A DNA stretch of 64,000 bases from DATFQE01 sp963738205 (GTDB taxonomy: Bacteria > Actinomycetota > Thermoleophilia > Gaiellales > Gaiellaceae), in contig CAVTVQ010000007.1 in the NCBI GenBank assembly GCA_963738205.1, positions 186,001 to 250,000 on the forward strand, read 5' to 3'. The notes below the pieces were generated by a model. It saw nothing but the letters and a program-made list of their open reading frames with translations, ran no database searches and had not been told where the DNA came from. Made by a program: the position numbers and the translations under genes. Numbering within the stretch: the first letter of the stretch is position 1; each line of letters opens with the position of its first letter. This document shows positions 40,987 through 49,546 of this stretch, piece by piece.

Positions 40987-42993
40987 ATGCTGTTCGGTGC
41001 TGTCGTCACGGCCGCATGCTGTGCGACGCCGGCGTTCGCGCACGCCAACCTCGTCTCGACCTCGCCCCAGGACGGTGCAGTCGTCGCCTCCGCGCCGCCG
41101 GAGGTGCGCGTCCGCTTCGACGACCCCGTGACGGTGGGCCCGGGGAACGCCGTGGTCGCGGCCGACCGCAGCTCGGTGCTCGCCGGCTCACCGCGCGTGG
41201 AGCGAGGCGGACACGAGCTCGTGCTGCCGTTGCGCCGTCTCGGCAACGGCGCCTACAGCGCTCGCTGGGGCATCGTCTCCGACGACGGCCACCTGGAGTC
41301 CGGGGTGCTGGCGTTTCGCGTCGGGCCCGGACGGCTCGGGGCGGGCGCGCCGCGGTCCGTGCTGGAGGCCGAGAGTGGGCGCCCCTCCGCCGCAAACGTG
41401 TCCGCGCGCTGGCTGTTCCTCGGCGGCATCCTCGTAGCGGGCGGGATAGCTCTGTTCCGCCTGCTGGTCTCGCGGGCGGGCGCACGCCCGGCGGCCACGG
41501 CGGTCATGGTCGCGCTGATCGCGGTCGTCGTCGGCGGATCCTGGCTCCTGCACACGACGCAAAGCGGGGCGACGCGGTTCGGCCACGTCACGCTTGCCGC
41601 AGTGCTCGTCGCAGGAGGAGGGGCGCTGGCGGCGGCGCTCGCGCGCACCCGTACGCGCCTGGAGGTCCTCGCCACAGGCGCGTCGCTCGTCCTGCTCGCT
41701 GCTCCGACGTTCTCCGGCCACGCCTTCCGGGACGCGAGTGACCGACCGCTGTCGGTCGCCATCGACCTCCTCCACGTCGCCGCCGCCTCCTTCTGGATCG
41801 GCGGCTTGCTGCTCCTTGCGCTCCTCCTGAGAAGCGGGGAGGACCCCGGAGCCGCCCGCCGCTTTTCGAGGCTGGCTCTCGCTGCGGTGGTGGTGATCGC
41901 ACTGTCGGGTCTCGGGCGGGCGCTCGTGGAGCTCACGGGTGCCTCCCAGCTTTGGTCGACGGGCTACGGACGGGCGATCCTGCTCAAGAGCGCACTCCTC
42001 GCCGCCCTGATCGTGGTCGGGTGGCTGAGCCGGCGTCGGCTCGGCTCGGCGACCCTCCTGCTTCGGAGCGTCTCGACCGAGCTCGTCCTGCTGGCGCTGG
42101 TGATCGGCGCGGTGGCGGTCCTGACTGCCCTGCGACCGGGGAGAGACGTGAGCGCCGCGCCTCTCCCGACCGTTCCGGCCGAGGTCGCTCCGGCGCCGGC
42201 GCCGCCGCGGGGCTCGGTGACCTTCGCACGGCAGTCGCGCGAGTGGGCGGTCGCGCTCGCGGTTCGCCCGGGCCGCCCGCTTCACCTCGTCGCCACGATC
42301 CTCGGGCCATCGGGCCGCGGCGTGGACGGCCTGAACGTGCAGCTCGTCGCGGCGAACGGCGGCCAGAAGGCCTCGGCAGTCGCTCGTGCCTGCGGGCACG
42401 GCTGCTACACGGCATCGCTTAGCGTCGACAGGCCTGCGGTCTTCCGCGTCGACATCGGCGGCGCCGGGCCGTTCCGCTCGGTTTCCTTCCCGGTCGCCGG
42501 AACGTGGCCGCCCCGGCCCGGAGGGGTGTTCCTGCGGCGCGCGACGCGCGCCTTTCGCGCACTCCGCTCGGTCGTCTACGTGGAGCATCTCGCCTCGGGG
42601 CCGCGCCATGCCATCGACACGACGTGGAAGCTCGTCGCGCCGAACCGAGTCGAATACGCGATCCGGGGCGGTGCTGGCGGCATCGTGATCGGCGGGACGC
42701 GCTGGGACCGGCCTGCGCCGGGAGCGCCGTGGCAGCGATCCGCGACGACGCCACTCGAGGAGCCGTTCCCGCCGTGGGGCACTCGCATGTCCGACGTGCG
42801 CCTCCTCCGGGAGACGGGCAGCCGCGTCACGCTGTCCTGGCTGGACCCGGAAGTGCCCACGTGGTTCACCGGCACCTTCGACCGCAGGACGGCGCTTCCG
42901 CAGAAGCTTCGCATGACCGCGGCCTCGCACTTCATGCGGCATCGCTACGTCGCGTACAACCGCGGGACCACGATCGAGCCGCCGCGACGCTGA
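40987..42993 (+). CDS. CopC-CopD fusion copper-handling membrane protein
   Basis: A 668-aa protein. After the signal peptide the mature end is probably His19 (AFA/HANLVSTSPQDG), a CopC copper ligand, and DDGH supplies a second. CopC (about 19-115) is followed by about eight TM helices of CopD (about 135-375, with DLLHVAAASFWIGG) and an extracellular C-terminal part of about 290 residues not usual in CopCD. It binds or imports copper across the membrane (family knowledge). It sits at the head of the quinoprotein/cupredoxin block, where it could supply copper to the cupredoxin at 48983. Confidence 0.88.
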   Translation: MLFGAVVTAACCATPAFAHANLVSTSPQDGAVVASAPPEVRVRFDDPVTVGPGNAVVAADRSSVLAGSPRVERGGHELVLPLRRLGNGAYSARWGIVSDDGHLESGVLAFRVGPGRLGAGAPRSVLEAESGRPSAANVSARWLFLGGILVAGGIALFRLLVSRAGARPAATAVMVALIAVVVGGSWLLHTTQSGATRFGHVTLAAVLVAGGGALAAALARTRTRLEVLATGASLVLLAAPTFSGHAFRDASDRPLSVAIDLLHVAAASFWIGGLLLLALLLRSGEDPGAARRFSRLALAAVVVIALSGLGRALVELTGASQLWSTGYGRAILLKSALLAALIVVGWLSRRRLGSATLLLRSVSTELVLLALVIGAVAVLTALRPGRDVSAAPLPTVPAEVAPAPAPPRGSVTFARQSREWAVALAVRPGRPLHLVATILGPSGRGVDGLNVQLVAANGGQKASAVARACGHGCYTASLSVDRPAVFRVDIGGAGPFRSVSFPVAGTWPPRPGGVFLRRATRAFRALRSVVYVEHLASGPRHAIDTTWKLVAPNRVEYAIRGGAGGIVIGGTRWDRPAPGAPWQRSATTPLEEPFPPWGTRMSDVRLLRETGSRVTLSWLDPEVPTWFTGTFDRRTALPQKLRMTAASHFMRHRYVAYNRGTTIEPPRR

Positions 42994-43096
42994 ACCGGGA
43001 ACACCGGGCCGTCGGCTCTGGTCGGACGCGATTCGTGAACGCGACGCCCGCCTCGGACAGCGTGAGGAAGCTGGCGCACCCGCCGCTAGGGTAGTT

Positions 43097-44584
43097 GTGG
43101 CTGTGGCTTTGCTACGAGCATGGAGCGCTCGGCTCGCGGCGGGCTCGGCGTTGGTCGCCAGCCTCCTCTGTGGTTGCGGCGATCGCGCCGCCCAAGGCAC
43201 GTGGCCGCTTCCCAACAGCGACCTCGAGGGGACGCGCTCCGCGGCCGAATCGTCGATCGACGCGCGCAGCGTGGCCCGTTTTGGAGTGCGGTGGCGGTTC
43301 GGATTCACCGCGAGACCGGTGTTCTCTGGCATCTTCGCGTCGACTCCGGTCGTCGACCGCGACACGGTCTACGTCCAGGACTTGCGCAGCAACGTCTTCG
43401 CGCTCGACCGCTCCACCGGAGCGGTGCGCTGGGCGAGGTGGTATCGCGCCCACAACGACGGCCCGAACGGCCTCGCCCTGGACGAAGACGGAGTGTACGG
43501 AGCTACGGACTCGTACGCGTTCCGACTGGACGCCGCGTCTGGGCGCGAACTGTGGCGCCGGCACCTGACGAGCCAGAGCGAGCAATTCGTCGACGTCGCG
43601 CCGGTCGTGTGGAACGGTCTCGTCGTCCTCAGCACCATCGGGTACCCGCCCTTTGGCCGGGGTGCAATCTATGCACTCGACGCTGCGACGGGCGCAGTGC
43701 GGTGGAAGTTCGTGACCATCGAGCGTCCGTGGCGGTATCCCCTCGAGGCCGGCGGCGGCGGACTGTGGTATCCGGTCTCGATCGACTCCCGGGGACGGCT
43801 ATACGGAGGAAACTCGAATCCAGGCCCGTGGGGAGGCACGCCGAAGCGCCCGAACGGCGGCGCTTTTCCCGGCCCGGTCCCGTACACCGACTCGTTGCTC
43901 GTCTTGGACGGACGCGCGGGCCGGCTGCTCTGGCACGACCAGGTGACGCCGCACGACATCCGCGACTACGACTTCCAGGCGACGCCGATCCTCGCGACGC
44001 ACGCGGGCGCCGACCTGGTGTTCGGTGCCGGAAAGGCCGGACGTGTGATCGCCTGGGATCGTGAGTCGCGGCAGCGCCGCTGGACCGCCGTCGTCGGGGT
44101 GCACCGGAACGACCTCGGCCCGCTTCCGCGGCGCCGTGTGACCGTTTGCCCTGGCCTGCTCGGCGGCGTCGAGACGCCGATGGCCTACGCGGACGGCCGG
44201 CTGTTCGTCCCGGTCGTCGACCTCTGCGTCTGGGGCAGCGCGGTCGCGCGCCAGGAGGTGACCGCGCTCGATCCGTCGAGAGGACGGGGGCGGCTCGTCG
44301 CGCTCGACGCGGCGACGGGCCGCACGCTGTGGGAGCGGCGCTTCCCGTCGCCGGACTTCGGCTGTGCGACTGTCTCGAACGACGTCGTCTTCACGTCTAC
44401 GTACGACGGGACGGTGTACGCACTTGCCGTGAGTGACGGGGCCGTCCTCTGGCGCGCGCAGATGCAAGCCCGTCTGAACGCGTGTCCGGCGGTCGCGGGC
44501 GATCTGCTCCTCGTCGGCGCGGGGGTGCGCCGTCCGGGGGCGGCGCAGTCCGTCCCCGAACTCGTCGCATTCGGGCTACGCTAA
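43097..44584 (+). CDS. PQQ-quinoprotein-like beta-propeller, probable lipoprotein
   Basis: A 495-aa exported protein with PQQ-type propeller blades (ALDRSTGAVRW, ALDAATGAVRWKF, ALDAATGRTLWERRF). The N-terminus ends in LLCGCG, close to a lipobox. Compared with methanol dehydrogenases it keeps the Asn of GGNSNPGPW (Asn241) and the pair Asp290-Tyr-Asp292 in HDIRDYD, but the usual GlyGluxGlyxRG metal-ligand Glu is replaced by Pro near residues 184-185, and the vicinal Cys pair is missing. It may therefore be catalytically altered. Its C-terminal blade recurs as a broken copy at 50522-50861. Confidence 0.82.
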   Translation: MAVALLRAWSARLAAGSALVASLLCGCGDRAAQGTWPLPNSDLEGTRSAAESSIDARSVARFGVRWRFGFTARPVFSGIFASTPVVDRDTVYVQDLRSNVFALDRSTGAVRWARWYRAHNDGPNGLALDEDGVYGATDSYAFRLDAASGRELWRRHLTSQSEQFVDVAPVVWNGLVVLSTIGYPPFGRGAIYALDAATGAVRWKFVTIERPWRYPLEAGGGGLWYPVSIDSRGRLYGGNSNPGPWGGTPKRPNGGAFPGPVPYTDSLLVLDGRAGRLLWHDQVTPHDIRDYDFQATPILATHAGADLVFGAGKAGRVIAWDRESRQRRWTAVVGVHRNDLGPLPRRRVTVCPGLLGGVETPMAYADGRLFVPVVDLCVWGSAVARQEVTALDPSRGRGRLVALDAATGRTLWERRFPSPDFGCATVSNDVVFTSTYDGTVYALAVSDGAVLWRAQMQARLNACPAVAGDLLLVGAGVRRPGAAQSVPELVAFGLR

Positions 44585-44593
44585 CGTATCCCC

Positions 44594-44950
44594 GTGAAGC
44601 ACCTCCCGCTCCTCTTGCTCGTCGCAGGCGTGCTCGCATTCGCTCCGGCCGGGCTCGCGCGGCCCGACACGACCGAGCCGACTCAGATCAACGACGTCCA
44701 AGTCCTTTTGAGGAACAACGGATTCAGGCTCAGCCGGTCGAAGTTCGAGCGCGGGATTCAGGTGCGCTTCCTCGTCCGCAACACCGGCACGCGTCCCTAC
44801 CGTTTCAAGGTGGGCTCCTTCTCGACGAAGCTGTTGAAGCGCGGCAAGCACCAGGTCCTGTTCGCGTATCTCGGCTTCCGCGGCCGCTTCGCGGTTGAGC
44901 AGTGGGACGCCCGCCGGCGCATCTCCACGCTCTACATCAGGGTCGTCTAA
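44594..44950 (+). CDS. Small secreted cupredoxin-fold-like protein without copper ligands
   Basis: A 118-aa exported protein (signal peptide to GLA). NGFRLSRSKFERGIQVRFLVRNTGTRPYRFKVG aligns by eye with the strand pattern of the cupredoxin at 48983 (YSFTLSKNVVPRGRVVFTVVNKG), but His is replaced in RPYRFKVG and the Cys-His-Met segment is absent. It starts nine bases after the quinoprotein stop, so the two are probably co-transcribed. Its stop overlaps the stop of the DyP-like gene on the other strand. Confidence 0.6.
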   Translation: MKHLPLLLLVAGVLAFAPAGLARPDTTEPTQINDVQVLLRNNGFRLSRSKFERGIQVRFLVRNTGTRPYRFKVGSFSTKLLKRGKHQVLFAYLGFRGRFAVEQWDARRRISTLYIRVV

Positions 44951-46359
44951 AGCAACTCCGCAAGCGGGAAGGACCGGTGTCTGCGCGGCGGGACGAGGAA
45001 GTTCTGCCGATGGGTTGGCTTCATGACGGAGTTGAAACCCCTGATGGGCCGGTTCGGATCGGGCGGAACGATGGTGCCGTCCGCGTAACGGCCGTCCATC
45101 GCGAGGCGGGTCCGGTGGAAGATATCGCTCGTCGGCGAGTAGGCGACGAAATGGAGGCCGGCGGACGCGTGGGGCGACCATTTGTCCCGAGTTGGCTGCG
45201 CACTCCAGGCGAATGGGCTGTCGAGCGTGTTGAAGTCCGGCCGCTGAATCAGAGCCGTCCCTTTGGGATAGTCGTTGCCGTAGTTGTCGATAACGTCGGC
45301 TGAGAGCCGGTTCGCCGGCTGCATGGCCGCCGAGTGGCCGGTGAATCCCTGCTCGGCGATCTCGTCGAGTATTTCCGCGAGGTCCACGACCTGCCGCGGG
45401 CCCTCCGGCACGGTCCGCGTTCCAGTGGGGACGTCGAGCCTCGGGCGGAACGTCGCCCAGACCCGGTCGTCGAAGGTGAAGTCCCTGTACCAGCGCTTGA
45501 GGTCGAGGTAGAGGTGCGAGACGTGCATCGTCGTGCCGTTCCGGAAGTAGCCGTCCGGCCACTGGTCGGTGAGGCCGGGCAGCGTCTCGAGGCTGGCGAT
45601 CAGCTTCGGCCCGAGCGCACCTCGCTGCGACGAGGTGAAGCCGAGGAAGAGCTGCGCGGAGTCCGGGATCCGCGAGGCAGCGGGGATCCCCGCCTTGAGG
45701 GCCATCTTCTTCGGCAGGCTGCGACCGCCGTCGTAACCGCCGCCGACGAATCCCTTGCGGATGCTCGTGATTTCCAGCATCCCTTCGAGTTGCCCGAAGA
45801 TCAGCTTCCCGGCCGTCGCGATGTGGGCGAGATGGTCGCTCCGGAGCTGCACCACGAGGTCGTTGCGCTCGAGGATCACCGACCGGGAGTCGCTCGGGAA
45901 GCGGATCGCCTCGAGCAGCGCAGGCTTCTTCGCCTGCAGGTCGCGCGGCCGGTGACGCCGCCACGGCTCGGGCACGTAGCGTCGGAAGTAGGGGAGTCCC
46001 CAGGCGACCGTGAGACCCAGCCCGGCCGGTGTCGCCGGGAACCGTGAATCGAGCTCGCGCAGCACGTGCTCCAGCTCGCGCTGCGCCTTCCGCAGCGCCG
46101 GCTTCGTCCGTGCGACGGTCAGCCTCGCAGTGACGAGCTGGTGGTGGAGCGGCGGTGCGAGGATCTCGACGCCGTTGTCCGTCAGCACACGGACGTCGCG
46201 CAAAAGGTGCTGTTCCACCGGCGCGCGGTCGCCGACGGTGGCCGCCGCGCGGGCGGGCGGCGCCCCTACCGTGTCGACGAGCCCGTACAGACCGGCGGCG
46301 CCGAGAGCTGCACCGGCGCTCTGACGGAGAAAGCCGCGCCGTGTCACCGAGGCGGGCAT
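44947..46359 (-). CDS. Tat-exported DyP-peroxidase-like protein
   Basis: A 470-aa protein with a twin-arginine signal (TRRGFLRQSAGAALGAAG). The two-domain body has strings like those of dye-decolourising peroxidases: GLHFVAYSPTSDIFHRTRL near the end, then FLVPPRR, and GFTGHSAAMQPANRL before. The DyP GxxDG motif is not clear, so haem peroxidase activity is uncertain. It lies inside the quinoprotein block on the opposite strand. Confidence 0.55.
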   Translation of the reverse strand: MPASVTRRGFLRQSAGAALGAAGLYGLVDTVGAPPARAAATVGDRAPVEQHLLRDVRVLTDNGVEILAPPLHHQLVTARLTVARTKPALRKAQRELEHVLRELDSRFPATPAGLGLTVAWGLPYFRRYVPEPWRRHRPRDLQAKKPALLEAIRFPSDSRSVILERNDLVVQLRSDHLAHIATAGKLIFGQLEGMLEITSIRKGFVGGGYDGGRSLPKKMALKAGIPAASRIPDSAQLFLGFTSSQRGALGPKLIASLETLPGLTDQWPDGYFRNGTTMHVSHLYLDLKRWYRDFTFDDRVWATFRPRLDVPTGTRTVPEGPRQVVDLAEILDEIAEQGFTGHSAAMQPANRLSADVIDNYGNDYPKGTALIQRPDFNTLDSPFAWSAQPTRDKWSPHASAGLHFVAYSPTSDIFHRTRLAMDGRYADGTIVPPDPNRPIRGFNSVMKPTHRQNFLVPPRRHRSFPLAELL

Positions 46360-46427
46360 GCGGAGATCCTAGTCGTGCTGCTCGCGACCTTGTTCTTGCG
46401 GGCTCGTGGTACTAACGTAGCGGCACG

Positions 46428-46901
46428 GTGCGAAAGCCGCTGGCTTCTGGCCTCGTCGGCCTCGCCGTTGTTGCCGCTCTGGTCAGCTTCGGCTCGGCGT
46501 CTGGACTCGCTCGCCCCACCGCCTCGCCCACCGTCAGGATCGTCAGTCCGTCCAAGTGCCCATGCGGCATCGTCACACCGCAGACGTCGACGGTGACGAT
46601 CGTCGTCGAGGTGAAGAACTTCACGCTGAGTGCGGCGCACTTCGGTGAGAAGCCCGCCAAGGGCGAGGGCCATCTTTTGTTCTCGCTCGATCGCGGGAAG
46701 TTCGACCATCCGAAGTACGCAGGCGCGAACGGGCGGCTGGCGGCCAAGATCGGCCTCGAGGCCAAGTTCTCGCCCGCGATCAAGAACAAGATCGTCTACA
46801 GGCACATTCCCGAGGGATCGCACACCGTTGTCGTCTATCTCGCCGCGAACGACCACCGGAAACTCGGTCCGAAGGCCAGGCTCACGTTTACAGTTCAGTA
46901 A
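46428..46901 (+). CDS. Secreted hypothetical protein
   Basis: A 157-aa exported protein starting at a GTG (46428), with signal peptide to GLA. The mature part has KCPCGIV, then a beta-sandwich-like region ending HIPEGSHTVVVYLAANDH ... LTFTVQ, which recalls DUF4399-type domains. The N-terminal Cys pair might bind metal or form a disulfide. Function unknown. Confidence 0.6.
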   Translation: MRKPLASGLVGLAVVAALVSFGSASGLARPTASPTVRIVSPSKCPCGIVTPQTSTVTIVVEVKNFTLSAAHFGEKPAKGEGHLLFSLDRGKFDHPKYAGANGRLAAKIGLEAKFSPAIKNKIVYRHIPEGSHTVVVYLAANDHRKLGPKARLTFTVQ

Positions 46902-47038
46902 AAACCGAGCGGCGACTCGAACCCACGCCCAAGGCCGCTCCTTGACCCGATTCGCCGTCAGGAGTAGGGTTGCGCGCGCGCGAAGGAATTCGAGCGGCAG
47001 CATATTTTGTGTTCCCTAATCGCCGAAGGAGAGGGAAT

Positions 47039-48859
47039 ATGGGCAAGCCGTCAACTCTTGTACTTCTCACAGCGCTGGTGTGCCTGACAGCCGCGGCGGG
47101 AGCCTCAGCAGCGCCCCCGATCGAGGCCGCACCCGCGTGGACCGCCGGCCAACTGCAGGCGTCGCCGGGCGCAGATTGGATCACGACCGGAGGCGACATC
47201 TCCAACCAGCGGTACTCGACGCTGAACCAGGTCACGACCGCGAACGTCTCGCAGCTGAAAGAGGTCTGGCATACGCATCTCGACGGGTCGGGCGTCGCAG
47301 GCAAGTACTCCGCGGAGGGGACGCCGCTCGTCTACAAGGGCATCATGTACATGGTCACCGGCAACGATGACATCTTCGCCCTGGACGCCACGACCGGAGC
47401 GCATCTCTGGACGTATAAGTCGGGGATCCACCAGGGGATCGACACGATCTGCTGCGGATGGGACGCGCGCGGCGTCGCGCTCGCCGAGGGCAAGGTGTTC
47501 GTCGCGCAACTGGACGGCAAACTTGTGGCACTCGACCAGCTGACCGGCGGGGTCGTCTGGTCTCGGCCGAATGTCAACTGGCGCGAGGGCTATAGCCAAA
47601 CGGCGTCGGCGACCTACTACAACGGCCTGATCTATACGGGCATGACGGGCGGCGAGTTCGGTGCCCGAGGCTCGATGACCGCCTACGACGCCGGCACGGG
47701 CCGGTTTGTCTGGCGCTTCTACACGTGCCCGCAGCCGGGCGACTTCGGTGGGCAGACGTGGCCCCTCGACGAGTGGATGACGTGCGGCGCCACGATCTGG
47801 AACAACCCGACGATCGATCCCGAGCTCGGGCTGATGTACTTCACCACCTCGAACGCCGACCCGTGGGCAGGGCGCGGGCCGGGATCGAACCTGTTCTCGT
47901 CCTCGTTCGTCGCCCTCGACGCGATGACGGGGCAGTACCGTTGGCACTACCAGGTCGTGCATCACGACATCTGGGACTACGACTGCCCGAGCCCGACGGT
48001 CCTCTTCGACGTCACTCTGGCCAGCGGACAGAAGCGAAAGGCGATCGCCGAGTCCTGCAAGACCGGCTGGACGTACATCCTCGACCGGACCACGGGCAGC
48101 CCGATCCGCGAGATCGATCCGATCCCCGAGAAAAAGGTGAAGCAGGTCAAGGCCAACAATACGTGGCGGACACAACCCACCCCGCGAGGCGACGCGTGGG
48201 CGGCGCAGTGTCCGCGGGCCAAGGACTGGAAGGGGAAGGGGCCCGACGGCAAGAAGTTCAAGGTCGGCTGCATCTGGACGCCGATCAACTTCAAGGACTT
48301 CACGGTCATCTCCCCGAGCGCCGGTGGAGGCAACAACTGGCCGCCGATGAGCTACGACCCGACGCTCCAGTACGCCTACGTCTGCTCGGGCGACAGCGCG
48401 AACGCGTTGAAGACGACCAAGAACCCCTTCGGCAAGTACAGGGCCGGAGAGACCTTTATCGGCGTCACGTTCGGTGGCTTTCTGAACTGGGGCGGCACGT
48501 TCACGGCGATGAACATGACGAACAACAAGAAGGTCTGGCAGAAGCGATACCCGGAGGTCTGCTACAGCGGCTCCACGGCGACCGCCGGCGGCCTCGTGCT
48601 CATGGGCCGCGGCGGCGCCCCGACCTTCGAGAAGGGGCTCAAGAAGAACGCGACCAAGGGCGGCACCGGCCTCCTCGTGGCCTACAACGCCGCGACCGGC
48701 GACCAGCTCTTCACGGCTCGGACCGACGCCGGCGCGAACGCGCCGCCGATCACCTACTCCGTGAACGGCAAGCAGTACGTCGCGATCTACGCAGGTGGCA
48801 ACACCTTCAACGCACCGAAGTCACACGGCGACAGCGTCTACGCGTACGCGCTGCCGTAA
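47039..48859 (+). CDS. PQQ-dependent alcohol dehydrogenase, lanthanide-type active site
   Basis: A 606-aa exported quinoprotein that should oxidise an alcohol outside the membrane using PQQ and a metal. After the signal peptide come eight propeller blades. The vicinal Cys138-Cys139 (TICCGWDARG), metal ligands Glu206 (GGEFGARG) and Asn272 (TSNADPW), catalytic Asp313 and the extra Asp315 (WDYD) match XoxF-type enzymes, where the +2 Asp is tied to lanthanide use; calcium enzymes have Ala or Ser there. There is no CxxCH haem site. ATG 47039 has GGAGAGGG upstream. The natural substrate and electron acceptor are unknown; a cupredoxin gene follows. Confidence 0.9.
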   Translation: MGKPSTLVLLTALVCLTAAAGASAAPPIEAAPAWTAGQLQASPGADWITTGGDISNQRYSTLNQVTTANVSQLKEVWHTHLDGSGVAGKYSAEGTPLVYKGIMYMVTGNDDIFALDATTGAHLWTYKSGIHQGIDTICCGWDARGVALAEGKVFVAQLDGKLVALDQLTGGVVWSRPNVNWREGYSQTASATYYNGLIYTGMTGGEFGARGSMTAYDAGTGRFVWRFYTCPQPGDFGGQTWPLDEWMTCGATIWNNPTIDPELGLMYFTTSNADPWAGRGPGSNLFSSSFVALDAMTGQYRWHYQVVHHDIWDYDCPSPTVLFDVTLASGQKRKAIAESCKTGWTYILDRTTGSPIREIDPIPEKKVKQVKANNTWRTQPTPRGDAWAAQCPRAKDWKGKGPDGKKFKVGCIWTPINFKDFTVISPSAGGGNNWPPMSYDPTLQYAYVCSGDSANALKTTKNPFGKYRAGETFIGVTFGGFLNWGGTFTAMNMTNNKKVWQKRYPEVCYSGSTATAGGLVLMGRGGAPTFEKGLKKNATKGGTGLLVAYNAATGDQLFTARTDAGANAPPITYSVNGKQYVAIYAGGNTFNAPKSHGDSVYAYALP

Positions 48860-48870
48860 AATGAGAGAGC

Positions 48871-48906
48871 GCAGGTGCGGCGACCAAAGGTCGTCGCCGC
48901 ACCTGC
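48871..48906 (+). terminator. 13-bp hairpin terminator
   Basis: Arms 48871-48883 and 48894-48906 pair perfectly around a 10-base loop, 12 bases after the dehydrogenase stop. Confidence 0.75.
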
Positions 48907-48982
48907 TCCCGTCTGCAGGGCATCCAAACTGGCTGACTTGGGTTACCCTGTGCATCCGGCAAGTTCGACGAGGAGGGTTTCA

Positions 48983-49366
48983 TTGACGCGCTTTTTTCGG
49001 CCTCTGGCCGCGCTCGCGCTCGGCGTGCTCCTGACGCTCGCGGCCGCCGTCGCGACGTCTCCCGCGCCCGCGCCCGCCGCGACGCAGGTGAAGACGACGA
49101 ATGTGACGGTCGTCATGCGCGAATACTCGTTCACGCTCTCGAAGAATGTCGTGCCGCGCGGCAGAGTCGTCTTCACCGTGGTCAACAAGGGCGAGCTCGG
49201 CCATGACTTCGTGATCGGGGCGTTAAAGAAGAAGACGCCCGTGCTGCAGCCCGGCGCCCGGAGGAAGCTCATTGTCACCTTCACGAAAAAGGGGCGCTTC
49301 CTCTATCTCTGCGCCGTCGGAGAACACTTCTTCCACGGTATGAAGGGCAACCTCAGGGTCAAATAG
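48983..49366 (+). CDS. Secreted cupredoxin (type-1 copper protein)
   Basis: A 127-aa exported blue-copper-like protein. Ligands: His in ELGHDF, then Cys, His and Met in YLCAVGEHFFHGMKG; this is the full set. The start is the TTG at 48983 with GAGGAGGG upstream; the frame before it is not signal-like. It sits 124 bases after the PQQ alcohol dehydrogenase and is the best candidate in the window for its electron acceptor. Confidence 0.85.
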   Translation: MTRFFRPLAALALGVLLTLAAAVATSPAPAPAATQVKTTNVTVVMREYSFTLSKNVVPRGRVVFTVVNKGELGHDFVIGALKKKTPVLQPGARRKLIVTFTKKGRFLYLCAVGEHFFHGMKGNLRVK

Positions 49367-49546
49367 GCGCCGCTGACATTGAGATGTGCTTCCGGAGTGA
49401 TTGGGCGATGGCGTCGAGCAAGACCAAGTGCGTGAGTCACCGAGTCAAAGTCCACGCGGCACTCTCTGCGCCGTAGGATCGGCGATTGATCACTCCATCC
49501 GAGAGCGCCGAGGGCCGTGGCCCGGGACGTCCCCAAAGGAGGAGCG

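Noticed and set aside
46905..46935. A fourth tRNA-like T-arm (GGTTCGAGTC on the minus strand)
   Set aside because: The bases that should form the T stem do not pair and no acceptor strand is present.
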